A DNA stretch of 64,000 bases from Mucidula mucida (taxonomy: Eukaryota > Basidiomycota > Agaricomycetes > Agaricales > Physalacriaceae). The notes below the pieces were generated by a model. The model made no database searches, had not been told where the DNA came from, and saw nothing but the letters and a program-made list of their open reading frames with translations. Location of the stretch: positions 62,001 through 126,000 of the forward strand of contig JADNYV010000068.1 of NCBI GenBank assembly GCA_015501055.1, in the 5' to 3' direction. Both the position numbers and the translations under genes were made by a program. Below, one piece after another: positions 1-11,184 of the stretch (position 1 is its first letter; each line of letters starts with the position of its first letter).

Positions 1-1440
1 AGTTATTGGAATGCACCATGATGCACAGCTTGCAGGGCATCCCGGACGATACAAGACCCTCGAGCTGATCACACGCACCTATTGGTGGCCAGGAATCAGC
101 CGAGACGTCCGGAATACGTAGAAGGGTGTCAAAAATGCCAGGTCACCAAGTCACATCGCACGAAGCCGGCTGCACCTCTTCATCCTATTGATGTGCCAAG
201 CGAGCCATGGGAATAGTAGGGACGGACATGATTGGAGACTGCCGGAATCGGAGGATACAACGCATCAGCACGTTTGTGGACCATTTCACAAAGCGATTAC
301 GCATCATACCGACACACACCACTCTGACGTCAGAAGGCATGGCCCGCATCTACCGTGATCGCATTTTCCCCATACATGGGATGCCACGACAGATGATACA
401 TGATCGCGGTCCACAATACCACTCGCGTTTTATGAAGGAGTTGTACCGGTTGTTGGGCATACAAGGAAACTTTACAACGGCGTATCATCCACAGGCAAAT
501 GGGCAGACGGAACGGCTGAACCAAGAGATAGAACATTTCTTACGGTTATTTGTCAACTACCATCAGAACGACTGGCACGAATGGCTACCCTCTGCCGAAT
601 TTGTTTACAATGATCGGGTACACTCGGCAACCAAAGTCACTCCGTTCTTTGCAGACATGGGCAGACACCCTACAAAGGCACCGCTCCGAAAACGGCATCG
701 AGAAATGAGACTGCGCAGGAGTTTGCCGACGGCATGAGGAAAACATGGGACGAAGTGGGTCAGCATTGAAGATGGCAAAAGAAGACATGAAACGGTTTTA
801 TGACAGGAAGCGGACAGAGGCAGTAGAGTACAAGGAAGGCGACAAAGTATGGCTGGAAGGGACGAATCTCAGCACGGACCGACCAATGAAGAAGCTCGAT
901 GACAAACGCTTCGGGCCGTTCAAAGTGATCAAGAAAGTCGGGACGAGCTCTTACAAGCTCCAGATTCCTCACACGTGGAAAAGCATCCATCCCGTGTTCA
1001 ATGAGGCCCTGTTGACGCCTTACCACGAGCCCCAATTTCCGACGCAACCCCGAGACACGCGTCCACCACCTGTGCTGGAAGGAGCCGAACCGGAATGGGA
1101 GGTTGAGAAAGTGGTTAATTCCCGAAAGTACCGCGGGGGTTTTCAATACAAGGTTCACTGGAAGGGTTACGGCACACACGAGCAGACATGGGAACCGGCA
1201 TGCAATCTCAAAAATGCCGACGAAGCTATCAGCGATTTCCACCAACAATATCCGAACAAGCCGAAGCCACCCGCGCTTGCTCGCATTGAAGTCCCCATGT
1301 CGCAATTTCCATCACATCTATTCCAACCCATGCCACCGCCGATACCGAACCCCTCGACGTCACGCTACCCTCTGCAGCCCTCATGGAGCGACTCTGGCGC
1401 AGAATGGAACTTGCGCCTTAAGGAGGGGGTGATGTTATGA
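1..1440 (+). pseudogene. Gypsy integrase-chromodomain end of pol, frameshifted
   Basis: Three frames together cover the integrase end of a pol polyprotein. The HHCC-like histidines lie near 15-50 and the matching CxxC near 128-140 is in another frame, with an in-frame TAG near 118. The DDE core reads through 207-737 with D at about 225 (GTDMIG), D at about 402 (HDRGPQ) and E at about 510 (GQTERL). The last two are 35 residues apart, the classic DD35E spacing. A shift near 700 moves the rest into the frame of 745-1440, where a chromodomain (about 1093-1250, WEVEKVV ... WKGYG) ends the protein. In an active element the integrase inserts the cDNA and the chromodomain guides it to modified histones. 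This copy could not make an intact protein. Confidence 0.9.
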
Positions 1441-1961
1441 ATCGCCATATTTTCACATTTTCACATCTTATCATATCTTATCGGGAGCCTTGTCTTATCA
1501 ACCAACGGACCGTTTCATCATCTGTTTCTCACCGATCATACCCCTTTTCATTACCGAAGCCGTACTCATGTCGGACACACGCCCAACACATGGATGACAT
1601 CATACATGCCGATACCTCATGGACTCCCTATTGTATACACACCACCGACACTCGTAGCACACATGGTCGTTTCAGTATTATTACTTACATGCAGTCACCA
1701 CTCGTATTTAATGGTTTCACGGACTAGTAGCATACCACACTGGGTCAAGGGCGTGGAGCATCCCTAGTGGAAACGCGTATGGACAAGGAGCTTCAAACAC
1801 AGACTTACTAGTATATAAGCAGTAGTGTAGTATCATTGTACTTTAGTTCCGATCTCGTTTATACACCTGGCCTAGCCTAGTCTTACGAACGCGAACGCTC
1901 CCTCCTTAAGTTTCTTGCTGTGGTACCTGGTTGAGTCTCGTGGCTTAGTCAGTCGCTAACA
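1433..1961 (+). repeat. 3' LTR of the Gypsy element (529 bp)
   Basis: The LTR starts TGTTATGA right after a purine tract and ends GCTAACA, giving TG...CA ends. A TATA-like TATATAAG near 1811-1819 probably marks the U3 promoter. The same sequence, with moderate divergence, is found reversed at 63265-63795 (531 bp), which fixes both ends. Confidence 0.88.
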
Positions 1962-2270
1962 AGTACGGTCAACGGATCGGTCATACGGCCGTGATACGGT
2001 CACTCACCTGGTGGGGTCAGATCGTCTTCAAATCGCTATCCATCCAGTAGCAGACCCCTCATGTAGAGTACCAAGGACAAACACAATCTGATGCTGGCTG
2101 AAATGTGTCGTGGATGTCGCTTGAAGACCTTGCCAGCGATGGCTTGTCCCAATCGGGACACCTACCACGTGGACCATCTTGTTGATGAACAACGACGTTC
2201 TCGGTGCATTTGGCCTCCCGGACCACCCATTTACTGTCCGGAAAACATCAAAGGACATGAATCAACTTTT
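1962..2270. other. Unassigned spacer between the LTR and the hAT element
   Basis: No gene was recognised. Short open frames on both strands are not supported by start context or similarity. The right edge holds the left copy of the hAT target duplication (2271-2278). Confidence 0.5.
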
Positions 2271-2278
2271 CTGGTGCA

Positions 2279-2470
2279 TAGTGAGTAGCAGGGGTAGGGT
2301 AGGGGTGTCTCCCAGTGAACCCGCACCCTACCCCATGTCATACCCGTACCCTCAACAAGGGTACGGGTTGCAGGCCGGGTTGGCCCCGGGTCATCGGCGG
2401 GTCACGGGTCATTCACGGGTCACGGGTATCCGCCACCCGCCTTCGTGCGCGTCGCTCACCAGAGGCTGAT
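2279..2470 (+). repeat. Left hAT terminal inverted repeat and subterminal repeats
   Basis: The first 16 bases are the terminal inverted repeat. They are followed by a G/C-rich zone with several copies of CGGGTCA/CACGGGT words (about 2385-2440), likely transposase binding sites. The right-hand counterpart occupies about 4970-5121. Confidence 0.8.
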
Positions 2471-2566
2471 ACGGGGTGTTGACTTGAAATCTGATGCATA
2501 GCTAAGCTCAAGCGACAGAAGTGCAGTGTGTATAGCGCTCAAACGAGCCTAGTACAGCAATAGTAT

Positions 2567-4830
2567 CTATATGTCCTTGTAAATAGTATCAAAGTCTACG
2601 GGCATCATAATATCTTCATCCTCGTCGGCACCTATCTCCTCTTTGACTACAGGCGTCCTGGTGACTGCGGAGATGTCGCTGTCGTGTACCAACCCGTCAC
2701 GACTCCAAGATCCTAGGCACACTAACGCGCGTGCAGTCTGAGCCGAAAGACGGTTGCGGATATGAGATATCAGGATACGAGCTTGACTAAACAAGCGCTC
2801 GACCCCGACGGAAGTAGCTGTAGATCAGGCCAACAATCAGAAAAGAGAGAATGAGAGGAAATGATAACGCACGAGGGATTGACAGATAGTCCAGGGCCAT
2901 CCGCGAGAGAACCGGATACTTCGTGCAATTCTTGTGCCACCAACCCAGAACATCCTTCACATTCTCCCGCTCTGAAGCGAGGTATCGCTCCAGCTCATTT
3001 GAGGGATTGGTTAGCGGAGCACGTGCTGTTGGTGCATCGTCGTCGTCGTCGTCGGAGAATATGTTCGAGGTTGATTTCTTGGAGCTCGAGGCCTGTGAAG
3101 TGAATCCGTGAGTGGTGAGTCAAATCATCCCCGAGGAGATATCAATGGAGACGTACCTTGGCTGGTGCAGCTGCTGGCCCCTGCGACGCTACATCTCGAC
3201 TAGCCTCGAAAGCGGAAACGTACTGGTTGAAGACACGCCGAATGAGATTGTTTGCCTCGGTCTTCCACTCCTCAGGCCAATCGTGATCATCGAAGTACCC
3301 GGTCTTGTGCTTTGGGTGAAGGACTGGAGAAGATGTAAGTGAGATGAGTGAATGATGAAATGAAACGTACTGAGAGCGATGCGATACAACTCTGAATCGT
3401 CGGTGAGATAGTAGTACGGTTAGCGTCAGCGCGGGAAAAGTATGTTGTCGCATCTTTGAAAGCCTGAGTAGCCAAGTCAACAATGAGATGCGTAGCAGAA
3501 AGAAAAGATAAGAGACATACTCCAAGAACCTCGCACAAGTTCTCGATAGCTGTCCATTCGCCGGCGGTCATCGCATATTGAAGGAGGGTGTTGTAGATTG
3601 TTCGTCTCCTTCGCCGCCTTAACCGCCTCATGTCCATAACACGCCTCGGCATGAACACGAAGGGCACTCGTCGAAGACTTGTCCTGAGTCGTCATGTTGC
3701 GACCAACCCAGGAATCGCAGAGGCAGCATTGAAACATTTCGTGAGGTACGTGTTTGCCGCGCTCGGTATCCTTGTGTTTGATTTTGCACTCGGGTTTGAA
3801 GAAGCCATACATGGGCGAGTTTCGAGCCGGAGCTTTCTTTTTGGCTAGGTAGGTCTTAGTCTATGAGTCTGCACCGAGCGAGGCAACTTACATGACATCT
3901 CAGTATCACTGACATCGTCGGCAATGTTCGCCACCTTGGGAACCGAGGAGATGTCGACCGAGGCCGAAGCGGTAGTCTTGGGCTTCTTTTTGGGGCGCTG
4001 ATTCGAGCTACGGGCTGGCGATTTCTTCCGGCTGGTCTTGGATGTGGACGGGGCAGACCGTTCTTGCTCAGAGACTGATATGTCCCATGGGTGAGCGAGA
4101 AAACTGATATGATTGAGCAGGTACATACCCTTTTCGGTGGGCTTGGATGCTCGCCCCGAGCGGCAGCGCAGTGGCTCTGGTGAGGAAGACGGGGTGCGTT
4201 TTTTTGCTGTGAGTGATGATCAGCTAACATGTACAATGACTAGATGAGCAGAGCACTCACATTTGCCCTTATCTTTAGGGCTAGACCGTCGAGCTCCACC
4301 TCTTTTCTGAACAGGCGACGGCTTACCCCGACGACCACGAACTGGCTCTTCCTGAGGAGACGCATCAGCATTGTCATCGGGAGGCAATATCTCAACATTG
4401 CTCTCGGAATCGGAGTCGACCACTGTGTGGCTGGGTCCTGCAGTAGAGCGGCGCGGTGAGTCGGAGTCATTGTCCTCGGGATCGTGCGGCTCAGTGCCGG
4501 TGAAGAAGAAGGAGCCTCCGTTGGAGATCAGCAAGACATGGTGAGTAGAGTAATGTTTCACTCACTAGCGCCGGAAGACGTTGACCTCAATGAAGGAGCC
4601 AGATGATCATGGGTGTCTGAGGAACGACGAGAGCGACGAGAGGAGACAATTGGAGGCGAACGGGAGCGGGAGCGGGAGAGGGATTTGCGCAAGAAACTCA
4701 AGGTTCTCTGTGCTCCGTTTTTTAGCCCCTCTTTGGCCCGGGATGCTGACTGAGATAGCTTTGACGAAGCTGAGCCCGTAGGGGAAGCCTCAGCGCGACG
4801 CTTTCGAGGATTCTCACCGTCGGATGTCAT
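2567..4830 (-). pseudogene. hAT transposase remnant (BED finger and C-terminal dimerisation region)
   Basis: Reading on the minus strand, an ATG at 4830 opens a basic, Ser/Arg-rich N-terminus (to about 4560), then disordered Ser/Pro-rich stretches to about 3850. A BED-like zinc finger follows (about 3800-3610, CCLC ... HAEAC). A short part of the helical region before the last catalytic residue appears around 3570-3290 (EWTAIENLCEVL, then FKDATTYFSR, then HPKHKTGYFDDHDWPEEW). The hAT dimerisation domain spans about 3100-2660 (ELERYLASE ... VERLFSQARILIS). The conserved catalytic aspartates expected between the BED finger and EWTAIENL are absent, so roughly the first half of the RNase H-like core is deleted. 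Several GT-AG introns are needed to join the pieces. A six-residue Asp run is encoded by a CGT repeat near 3038-3056. Confidence 0.82.
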
Positions 4831-5129
4831 AGAGGACAAGAAGAGGTGGCAGACTAGCGCCAGAGGCCAAGATGGGATGGATGCCAACAACGATCCTTAG
4901 ATGTAGTCGTAGCCCTGTGACAAACTTTTAGATGTATTATTGGAATCAACGGAAGCTAACTATAATCGAGAAACTGGCCAGTACGTGCCGCCACAGTGTG
5001 ATCGCGGGTTTGAGAGGGTAACCCGGGTGATCAACGGGTGAGCGGTCCGACACCCGCACCCGGCCCCATATGTACCCGACCCCAACCCGCACCGGGTACC
5101 CCTACCCCCTGCTATTCACTACTGGTGCA

Positions 5130-5736
5130 TTGTTTGAGCATTGAAGCTGCCTGAATGACTGTCTTTCAGTGGTAAGTTACCGTTACGGGTACATCCCTAA
5201 TCCAACGATGAGAAGATACTGGAGGCAACAATTAACAAGGCAAGATTTCGATTCCCACTTTGGATGAATATACTAAGTTAAAAGACAAGCGAGAGTAAGG
5301 AGTACTTATAACGATGGAAACAGGCATAAGAGTGTAAGGAGCGAACGAAACATATGTCAACCTTCTTGTCCATATAAGGTAAATATCCTTCGCTGGTCTG
5401 TGCGTTAAATATAAAGTCCAGTATTTGTATGTAGAAGAGGAATGCATATATATACGTGGTACACGAGTAGTCCTTACGGCACTACTACAGCGACTGTGCT
5501 ACGGGTTGGATCTTCTCCCGAGACGAATGCGCTACGACAAGCCGACGCGCTCAAAGTCGGACAAGGCGTGATTCTGTCCTTACGATCACCTATTTGTGTC
5601 CCATTGAAAAAAGAGGGAAGTAAAAGGTCGTTCTTCGCCTGATAACATTGAGCATACATCAACAAGAAAGCGTGAGGACATTGAGCCATCACTCAGCGCC
5701 ACGCGCGATCAGAGGCGGCAACGTGTTCACGGAGGC
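5130..5736. other. Spacer, nothing recognised
   Basis: About 600 bases, A/T-richer than its neighbours, with only short, unsupported frames. No tRNA or known repeat was seen. Confidence 0.5.
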
Positions 5737-5979
5737 TACAGCAAGCTGCGAAACTATGTGAACTATTTGACATTTTACCTCTTCACAATTTCTGCTCAGG
5801 GAAAGGCGCACCGAGACGACTCCGGAGTGACCTATTACTGCATTTGGGCCAATCCCGTCGTTTTTCAGCTTCGGAGCTTGCGAATCCAGTACGAATCGAC
5901 CCTTTTCGACAGATACCTGAGCAAAAATCCTGTCGTGATGAAATCCGCCGGAGTTCACATAGTTTCGCAGCTTGCTGTA
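5737..5979. mobile_element. MITE with 27-bp perfect inverted repeats and TA ends
   Basis: The segment begins with a 27-base sequence (5738-5764, ACAGCAAGCTGCG...) whose exact reverse complement ends it (5952-5978). Inner parts are also partly complementary. A TA dinucleotide lies at each outer edge (5737-5738 and 5978-5979), so the simplest reading is a Tc1/mariner-type MITE of 239 bp with TA duplication. It contains no transposase. The open frames crossing it are shadows. Confidence 0.82.
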
Positions 5980-6202
5980 ATATCACGCTGCTATGCAGAA
6001 GGCGCATACATTCAGCAACTAGTCTGCGGCCCGGCCCAAAAACCCATTAGTACCACAAGAAAACATAAAAAAGGCCTTTTCAAGTACATATAATACGAAA
6101 AGAGTAGGTGCCATTATTAATTAACCCTGACCAATATCATATAAACTATCACAGCAAAGACCGAGACGCAAAGCACTAGTCCGAGAACAAGTCGAATGTC
6201 AC
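5980..6202. other. 3' flank of the GATA gene
   Basis: Short A/T-rich stretch without a gene. It probably carries the 3' untranslated region of the minus-strand GATA factor gene that ends at 6203. Confidence 0.45.
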
Positions 6203-8501
6203 TCACTCCCCACCCGTAACGGGCCACACACTCTCCCGCCGTTCTCGCTCGCGTTCACCGCTGCTCGGACGTGCTAGCGGGACAGCCAAGGCGCTACCAG
6301 GTCGCACCATCGAGCTCATCCCTTCGGCGCCTCGTGCAATCGCTGGATCACCTCCTCCCCGCATCTCCGTAGAAGGTCCTCCCCTCATCCCCCGCATCTC
6401 CTCAATCCCCCTTCGCACCTCTCCCATCATCTTGTCCGTTCTCCCAAGCAGCTCCTCCATCCTCCGCTTCTGCTCATACAGCTCCATGTAATGGCGCTCC
6501 AGCTCTGGCAAGGTTATCGGGCCCGACCTGCTCTCAACGCCGCCTTCGCCTGCGAAAAACGGTGAATGGTGGCCATACGGACTTTGCGTCCGACTGGGCG
6601 TAGCAGCTTTGCTGCCACTACCACCAGCAGCGCGACCTCCCAAGTTCCCGAGTGGAGGGAGCTCGAAGCCTCCGTGGCCAGGATTCACAAACGGACTGGC
6701 ACGTCCCATCGCCATTCCGCCGCCCCATCCGCCGCCCTCTTCCGAGTCGTCTCCGCTACCGCCCGTCGCAGTATCCTTCTTCGTTCGACGTTGACGCTTG
6801 CGCCGTCCCTGCGTCTCGTCATCACTGCCACCCTCTTCTCCAGCACCCATTGGATGCCTCCCTACGGCAACAAGGGCCTCCGCCGCCGCCTGATCTGACA
6901 TACGTGACGCGAGTGGGAAATGGCTCTGCTGACCACTAGGTTGAGCGTTTGCAGGCACTGTCCCAGCAGCCGGTACGCGTTTTCTTCGCTTGATGACCGT
7001 CTTTTTCATAGAGTTTGGTCGGTGAGTGCCGTGAAGTTTGAAATACAAACCTGGATGAGTGATGACGTCAGAACAAGAACGAAGAATAAAAGCGCAGCAA
7101 AAAGGAAGGATAGCGCACACTTGGTCGTCGTCGTGGAAGGAAACAAGCGGATCTCATCACCCGGTTCCGATATCTGATATGATATGATATGAACCCGGCT
7201 AGACATCCGATAAGATGCGACAGCGGCCACGGCGACGACAAAGCCACGAAAAGGGAACAGCTCACGTACCACATGCATTACAGATATTATTCCCGACGTC
7301 ATCACGCCGCCACAACGGCGTCGTACTCGTCCCGCAATTGGCGCATGCCAGCGCCCCCACGGCGGCTCGTTTTCTTCCAGTGTCCTCGCCGCCTCCCATA
7401 CCGCCTCCAACGCCGCCACCTGCAGGCATTCCTGGACCAGCAAGCCCCATAGCAGAGCTTCCGGCGGGGCCAGCATCGTCGTTGACCTGGCTCGGATTAT
7501 TGGCAATCTCCATAATCCTGTGTTGTTGTTGTTGTTGCTGCTGTCCCTGTACCCCACCTGCGTTGTTATTATAGGTTGGACACCCATCGCACGCCGACGT
7601 GCCACCAGTACCATCACAACGGCCGTCCCCGGGACACGTGCCGCCTGCGTGCCCATTCGTGTTTGGGGTGAGGCCTGGTCCTGCATGGTGATGGTGGTGG
7701 CCATTGGTGTTGTTATGGGAAGACATGGACGATGGTAAATGCGGGGAGAGAGATGGCAGATGCAGCTGCGTCGGTGACGGGGGACGCGTCCGTGATTTCT
7801 GGTATAAACCTATCAACGGTTGGATTAGCAAGTTGACGAAAATCAACGCCGAATGAAATAGAAGCGAGCATGGCATGAGGCGGGATAATCAAGACAGAAA
7901 CGTAAACACGAGGCGTCACGTCGATGAAATGTAAAGGGCTAGGCAAAACGCCGGCGATGGCAGATTAAACGGTATGTAGGCAGACACAAGCGCCTGCGTG
8001 TACCAGATAGGACACGAGCGTAGACCGACACGCTGCAATGTGTGCATCGCGAGCTATCATCATTGCAAGATGAAACGCGCCCCTCAAAGCAACTCATCTG
8101 ATACTGATTGATAGACGCCGAACAAAAAGGAAGCAAAGGAGCAGAGGCGCGACGGTGTAGGCAGAAAAGTAACTCACCACAAGAATTACACATCGCGCTC
8201 CCACTTACTGGGTCGCGCCGCCATAAAGGTGTGTCTGCTGTTCCACAAACAACACAGCGTTGCGGTAGGTCAAGGTCTATAAGAATAAGGTTGATGAGCA
8301 TGCGTTGGGCGTAGGCGACAGAGAAGGAAGAGAAATGACGAACAAAAAGGGAGGCGATGGTCGGGTAGAAGGCGCGGAGCTAGAGAAGCAAAGACATAAC
8401 AAATCTCAGCCTCCTTAACCATACCAACGCCATGGAAGAGAAGGAAAACGTTACTCACGATGCTGGTGGACGAGGGGGGGCTCGAGCACGACGGGCGACA
8501 T
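6203..8501 (-). CDS. urbs1: Two-finger GATA transcription factor, SreA/Urbs1 iron-repressor type
   Basis: Four exons on the minus strand (8501-8459, 8276-8178, 7809-7270, 7050-6203) join in frame to 509 residues. Finger 1 is C22-x2-C-x18-C-x2-C47 (CVVC ... CNSC) and finger 2 is C203-x2-C-x17-C-x2-C227 (CANC ... CNAC); each is split by an intron right after the last cysteine. Between them lies [19 protein letters not shown] (C106-C124), the cysteine-rich region typical of iron-responsive GATA repressors (SreA, Urbs1, Sre, Cir1), where it is tied to iron sensing. A basic tail follows finger 2. A likely coiled coil spans about 408-449. Ser/Pro, His and Gln-rich linkers are low complexity. By family knowledge it is nuclear, binds GATA sites and represses siderophore or iron-uptake genes when iron is ample. 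No iron-uptake gene adjoins it here. Confidence 0.93.
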
Positions 8502-9465
8502 GTTTACCTTGTCCTAGGCTCTAAGTAATTCGTCGTCTTGCTTTCGCGTCGGCTGACTAGCAACGAGCACGTAGATTCTTGTACTGCCCAGCGGGTTATG
8601 GAGGGAATAAATCGTCGGTCTGTGAGCCTCCTACTAGAGCTCCTATAGTCGCAGTCTAAACCACGCGAAATATGAAGGGCCTTCCAAATAGAGGCAGACA
8701 CACGGAAAAGTAGAGCAGCAGTAGCGGAAAAGAAGTGGTGGTGGTGGTGACAGATCAACAAAAGTCCCCAGCCCCGGCTCGTTATCGTAATCTAGGGCTA
8801 GGGCAGTGGCCGAAGATAGGCCTGACCAATCACGTACAGTTTATTCCACGTCTTATCTAACGGCGATCAATATCGGGCGGGACCAAATTGGGACAGCTCG
8901 AGAAGGGACGAGAGCAGAGCCCGGACGTCGGTGCGGTGTGGACGACGAGTAGATACAGCAAAGTATGTATGCTCGTGTGGGTCAGAAGCTGCGTGCTTAT
9001 CGAGGCAGATAAGATTCTGATCACGCAGTACGATAATGATTAGGATAAGACGGAAGAGCTATAGCTTTCAATCTTATCTTCCCAGCACATAGTCCATCCT
9101 AGTACGGTTGACTGTAAAGCAGACTCTTGTATTTGACGTACTCCGACGGACCTAAGATTCGTTCCTCCTATCAGAACAACAACCCCGTCGTCAGCTGCAC
9201 CTCGATATCTTATCAGACGACCAACGCGAATAGAAAAGTAACGGGAAACCGTAAGGGTACCCATAAACGTGAATGACGGCACAAGGTGGTGACTGCAAGG
9301 CACGCGTTAACACATAACAACGAGTCGACAATGAGCCCATCAAGGGAACGAGTTCCTTCGAAAAGCCACAACTTCAGACGACTGGACGAACGAACATGCA
9401 TCATACAGTCATAGCATACAGATTGGGCGATAACAACGATACGTGGGATGCATATAAAATCGAGT
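8502..9465. other. Upstream region of the GATA gene and 3' flank of the eL37 gene
   Basis: About 960 bases with no supportable gene. It should hold the promoter and 5' untranslated region of the GATA factor gene (transcribed leftwards from about 8500) and the 3' end of the eL37 transcript. The short frames on both strands lack support. Confidence 0.5.
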
Positions 9466-10093
9466 TTACGCCTCCGCCGTCGTCTTGGTCCTCTTCTTCG
9501 CGACCGTGTTTTCCCTGCGCAACGTTATTATCAACCCCGCAGAGAAGAAAACATAAAACCCACCTGAAGCCGTTCTTGAACCGCCTGCTCACATCCTTCA
9601 GGTGCCGCATACGTCCGGTACCGGTGGTCTTTCTGCGCTTGGCCTTCTGGCCCCACTCGTACGAGCGCAGCTTGGCGGCGGGGTATCCACACTGGGCGCA
9701 AGCTGTAAATCAAGCGTCAGCAATGCATGCCAGTCGGCAACGATAGAATAGATGATGGCGATGAGATAGAACGGTGCATTGAAATTATAGAGCAAATCGA
9801 TGGGGACCAAGTGTACGCACTTTTGTGCTGCCTATGGAAGGCGCGGTTCCCGCACCGCCGGCAGAGCGTGTGCGACTTTGTGTGCCGCTTTCCGAACGAG
9901 GACGTTCCTTTCGTCTAAATAACAACCCAGATTAGCATCAAATCGCGCACCACGGGATACAAGCAGAAAATGCGACCCCTCCATCCAACCCCATCCACCC
10001 TCCACCCATCCTTCATCGCCAATCCACCGCTCCCAATCATCTCTCCAGGCCTAACCCCCACTGCGTAGCCCACAAAATTCGAATGCTCACCAT
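9466..10093 (-). CDS. RPL37: 60S ribosomal protein eL37
   Basis: Four exons on the minus strand (10093-10091, 9914-9821, 9702-9564, 9514-9466) give 94 residues, the normal eL37 length. The first coding exon is only the start codon: ATG is followed directly by GTGAGC and coding resumes with [18 protein letters not shown]. The zinc ribbon is C19-x2-C22 and C34-x2-C37. The basic core and the C-terminal [13 protein letters not shown] are conserved. eL37 is a small zinc-binding protein of the large ribosomal subunit that contacts 5.8S/25S rRNA. All splice phases close without forcing, so this gene is intact and serves as a check on the intron rules used elsewhere. Confidence 0.97.
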
Positions 10094-11184
10094 TTTTAAC
10101 TGTCTTTTGCGTGGACGTTGACGACGGCTTGAGGATGATGATGGACGTGGGAATTATCGAGTCCGTTTTCGGATACGATGGATTGCGTAATGCAAGCCTT
10201 CCGTCGCATTTGGCTTCGCCCCTATCGTCACTATCCGCTTGCAATTCAGACGACAGCTCTGGAGTAGGATCGTTAGATAGGTAGACCAGGATGCTGCATG
10301 CACCATGTCTATCCAACGTCAATCATGACTCATTTCCTGCCTTGTCATCGCAGTCCTCGCGCCAATGTAGATGCAGATCAAGGTGTGTGGTATGCCCCGC
10401 ATATATGCTGATTTAGTCCGCGACGCGATGTAGATAGCTCCGTCTTGATAGGACACGCGCTGCTGTGATGCCCAGCAACCGTAACGTGCGTCTGGCTTCT
10501 CCTTGATATACGCGTTCCGATACAGACCAAAGGACGCAGTTCACGGTGCTTCAAGCTTGTAGATATTCTTCTCAGCGTACCGTCGTTTCTCTGTGATCCG
10601 CTTTTGCGTCAAGGCGGCCTCGCTTTACTGCTTCCCTACGGTATACTGATTTGGCACTGAAACCAACCGCACTCCCATCTTGTCATCGCTCTCTAGGGGA
10701 GGTTTCTACCCGCCACACTGAGTTTCACGATTCGATAACCTGTCATGATGGCTCAATATTCGGAGTCGCTTTCGTGCTGTCCCGTCCGTATTTGGTGGGG
10801 ATCTCTTTTCCTTCAAAAACACGCCCTGAACGTGAACGCTCCTCTCCATGTGCTTAGTTATCGCGCAATGGTAAATGGACTGTACATTTATCTCTTGATT
10901 CGCATTAATGGACTTGACAGTCTTTATAATGTCCGTTTTCTCCATGTTCAAATGACGTTACATGGCACTGCTGCCAAGGCGCAGACTGCTCCATTTAGAC
11001 AAGGGCGCTCTTTTACTCTCCGATCCATATTCTCATTGTTATGTTCCTGAATGTGTTTGCGTTCCGTGACCACACACCCACAAACACCGCCTCATGTCTC
11101 CATCTCTCACTCTCTCACCATTCCTAGTGTTGACCTTTGACCTTTAAAACCAGAACACCTATCTCGAAGAAACCACCCATGGAG
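10094..11184. other. Divergent intergenic region upstream of eL37 and of the 11185 gene
   Basis: About 1.1 kb between two diverging genes. It should hold both promoters. No coding region was recognised and the short frames are unsupported. Confidence 0.5.

Larger units (their letters stand above)
1..1961 (+). mobile_element. Ty3/Gypsy chromovirus, 3' part, with 3' LTR
   Basis: The window opens inside an LTR retrotransposon whose 5' half lies outside. In order it shows an integrase zinc-binding region, the integrase catalytic core, a C-terminal chromodomain, a purine-rich tract just before the LTR (about 1420-1432) and the 3' LTR at 1433-1961. Domain order and chromodomain identify the fungal chromovirus branch of Ty3/Gypsy. 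Several frameshifts show that this copy is dead. A related LTR lies in inverse orientation at 63265-63795. Target duplication cannot be tested because the 5' end is missing. Confidence 0.93.
2279..5121 (-). mobile_element. hAT DNA transposon, internally deleted (2.84 kb)
   Basis: The ends are imperfect terminal inverted repeats: TAGTGAGTAGCAGGGG at the left and, reversed, TAGTGAATAGCAGGGG at the right. They are bordered by a perfect 8-bp direct duplication, CTGGTGCA at 2271-2278 and 5122-5129, the hallmark of hAT insertion. Both subterminal regions are G/C-rich with reiterated CGGGTCA/ACCCG words, which hAT transposases often bind. Inside, on the minus strand, lie remnants of a BED-type finger and a hAT C-terminal dimerisation region, but most of the catalytic core is missing. 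It is best read as a non-autonomous derivative that could move only with help in trans. Confidence 0.92.

Noticed and set aside
5758..6093. 111-residue plus-strand frame
   Set aside because: Most of it lies inside the MITE and its inverted repeats, so the open frame is incidental.
6203..7120. Separate 305-residue gene overlapping the GATA exons
   Set aside because: Its first part is intron sequence; [13 protein letters not shown] is the exact continuation of finger 2 after splicing.
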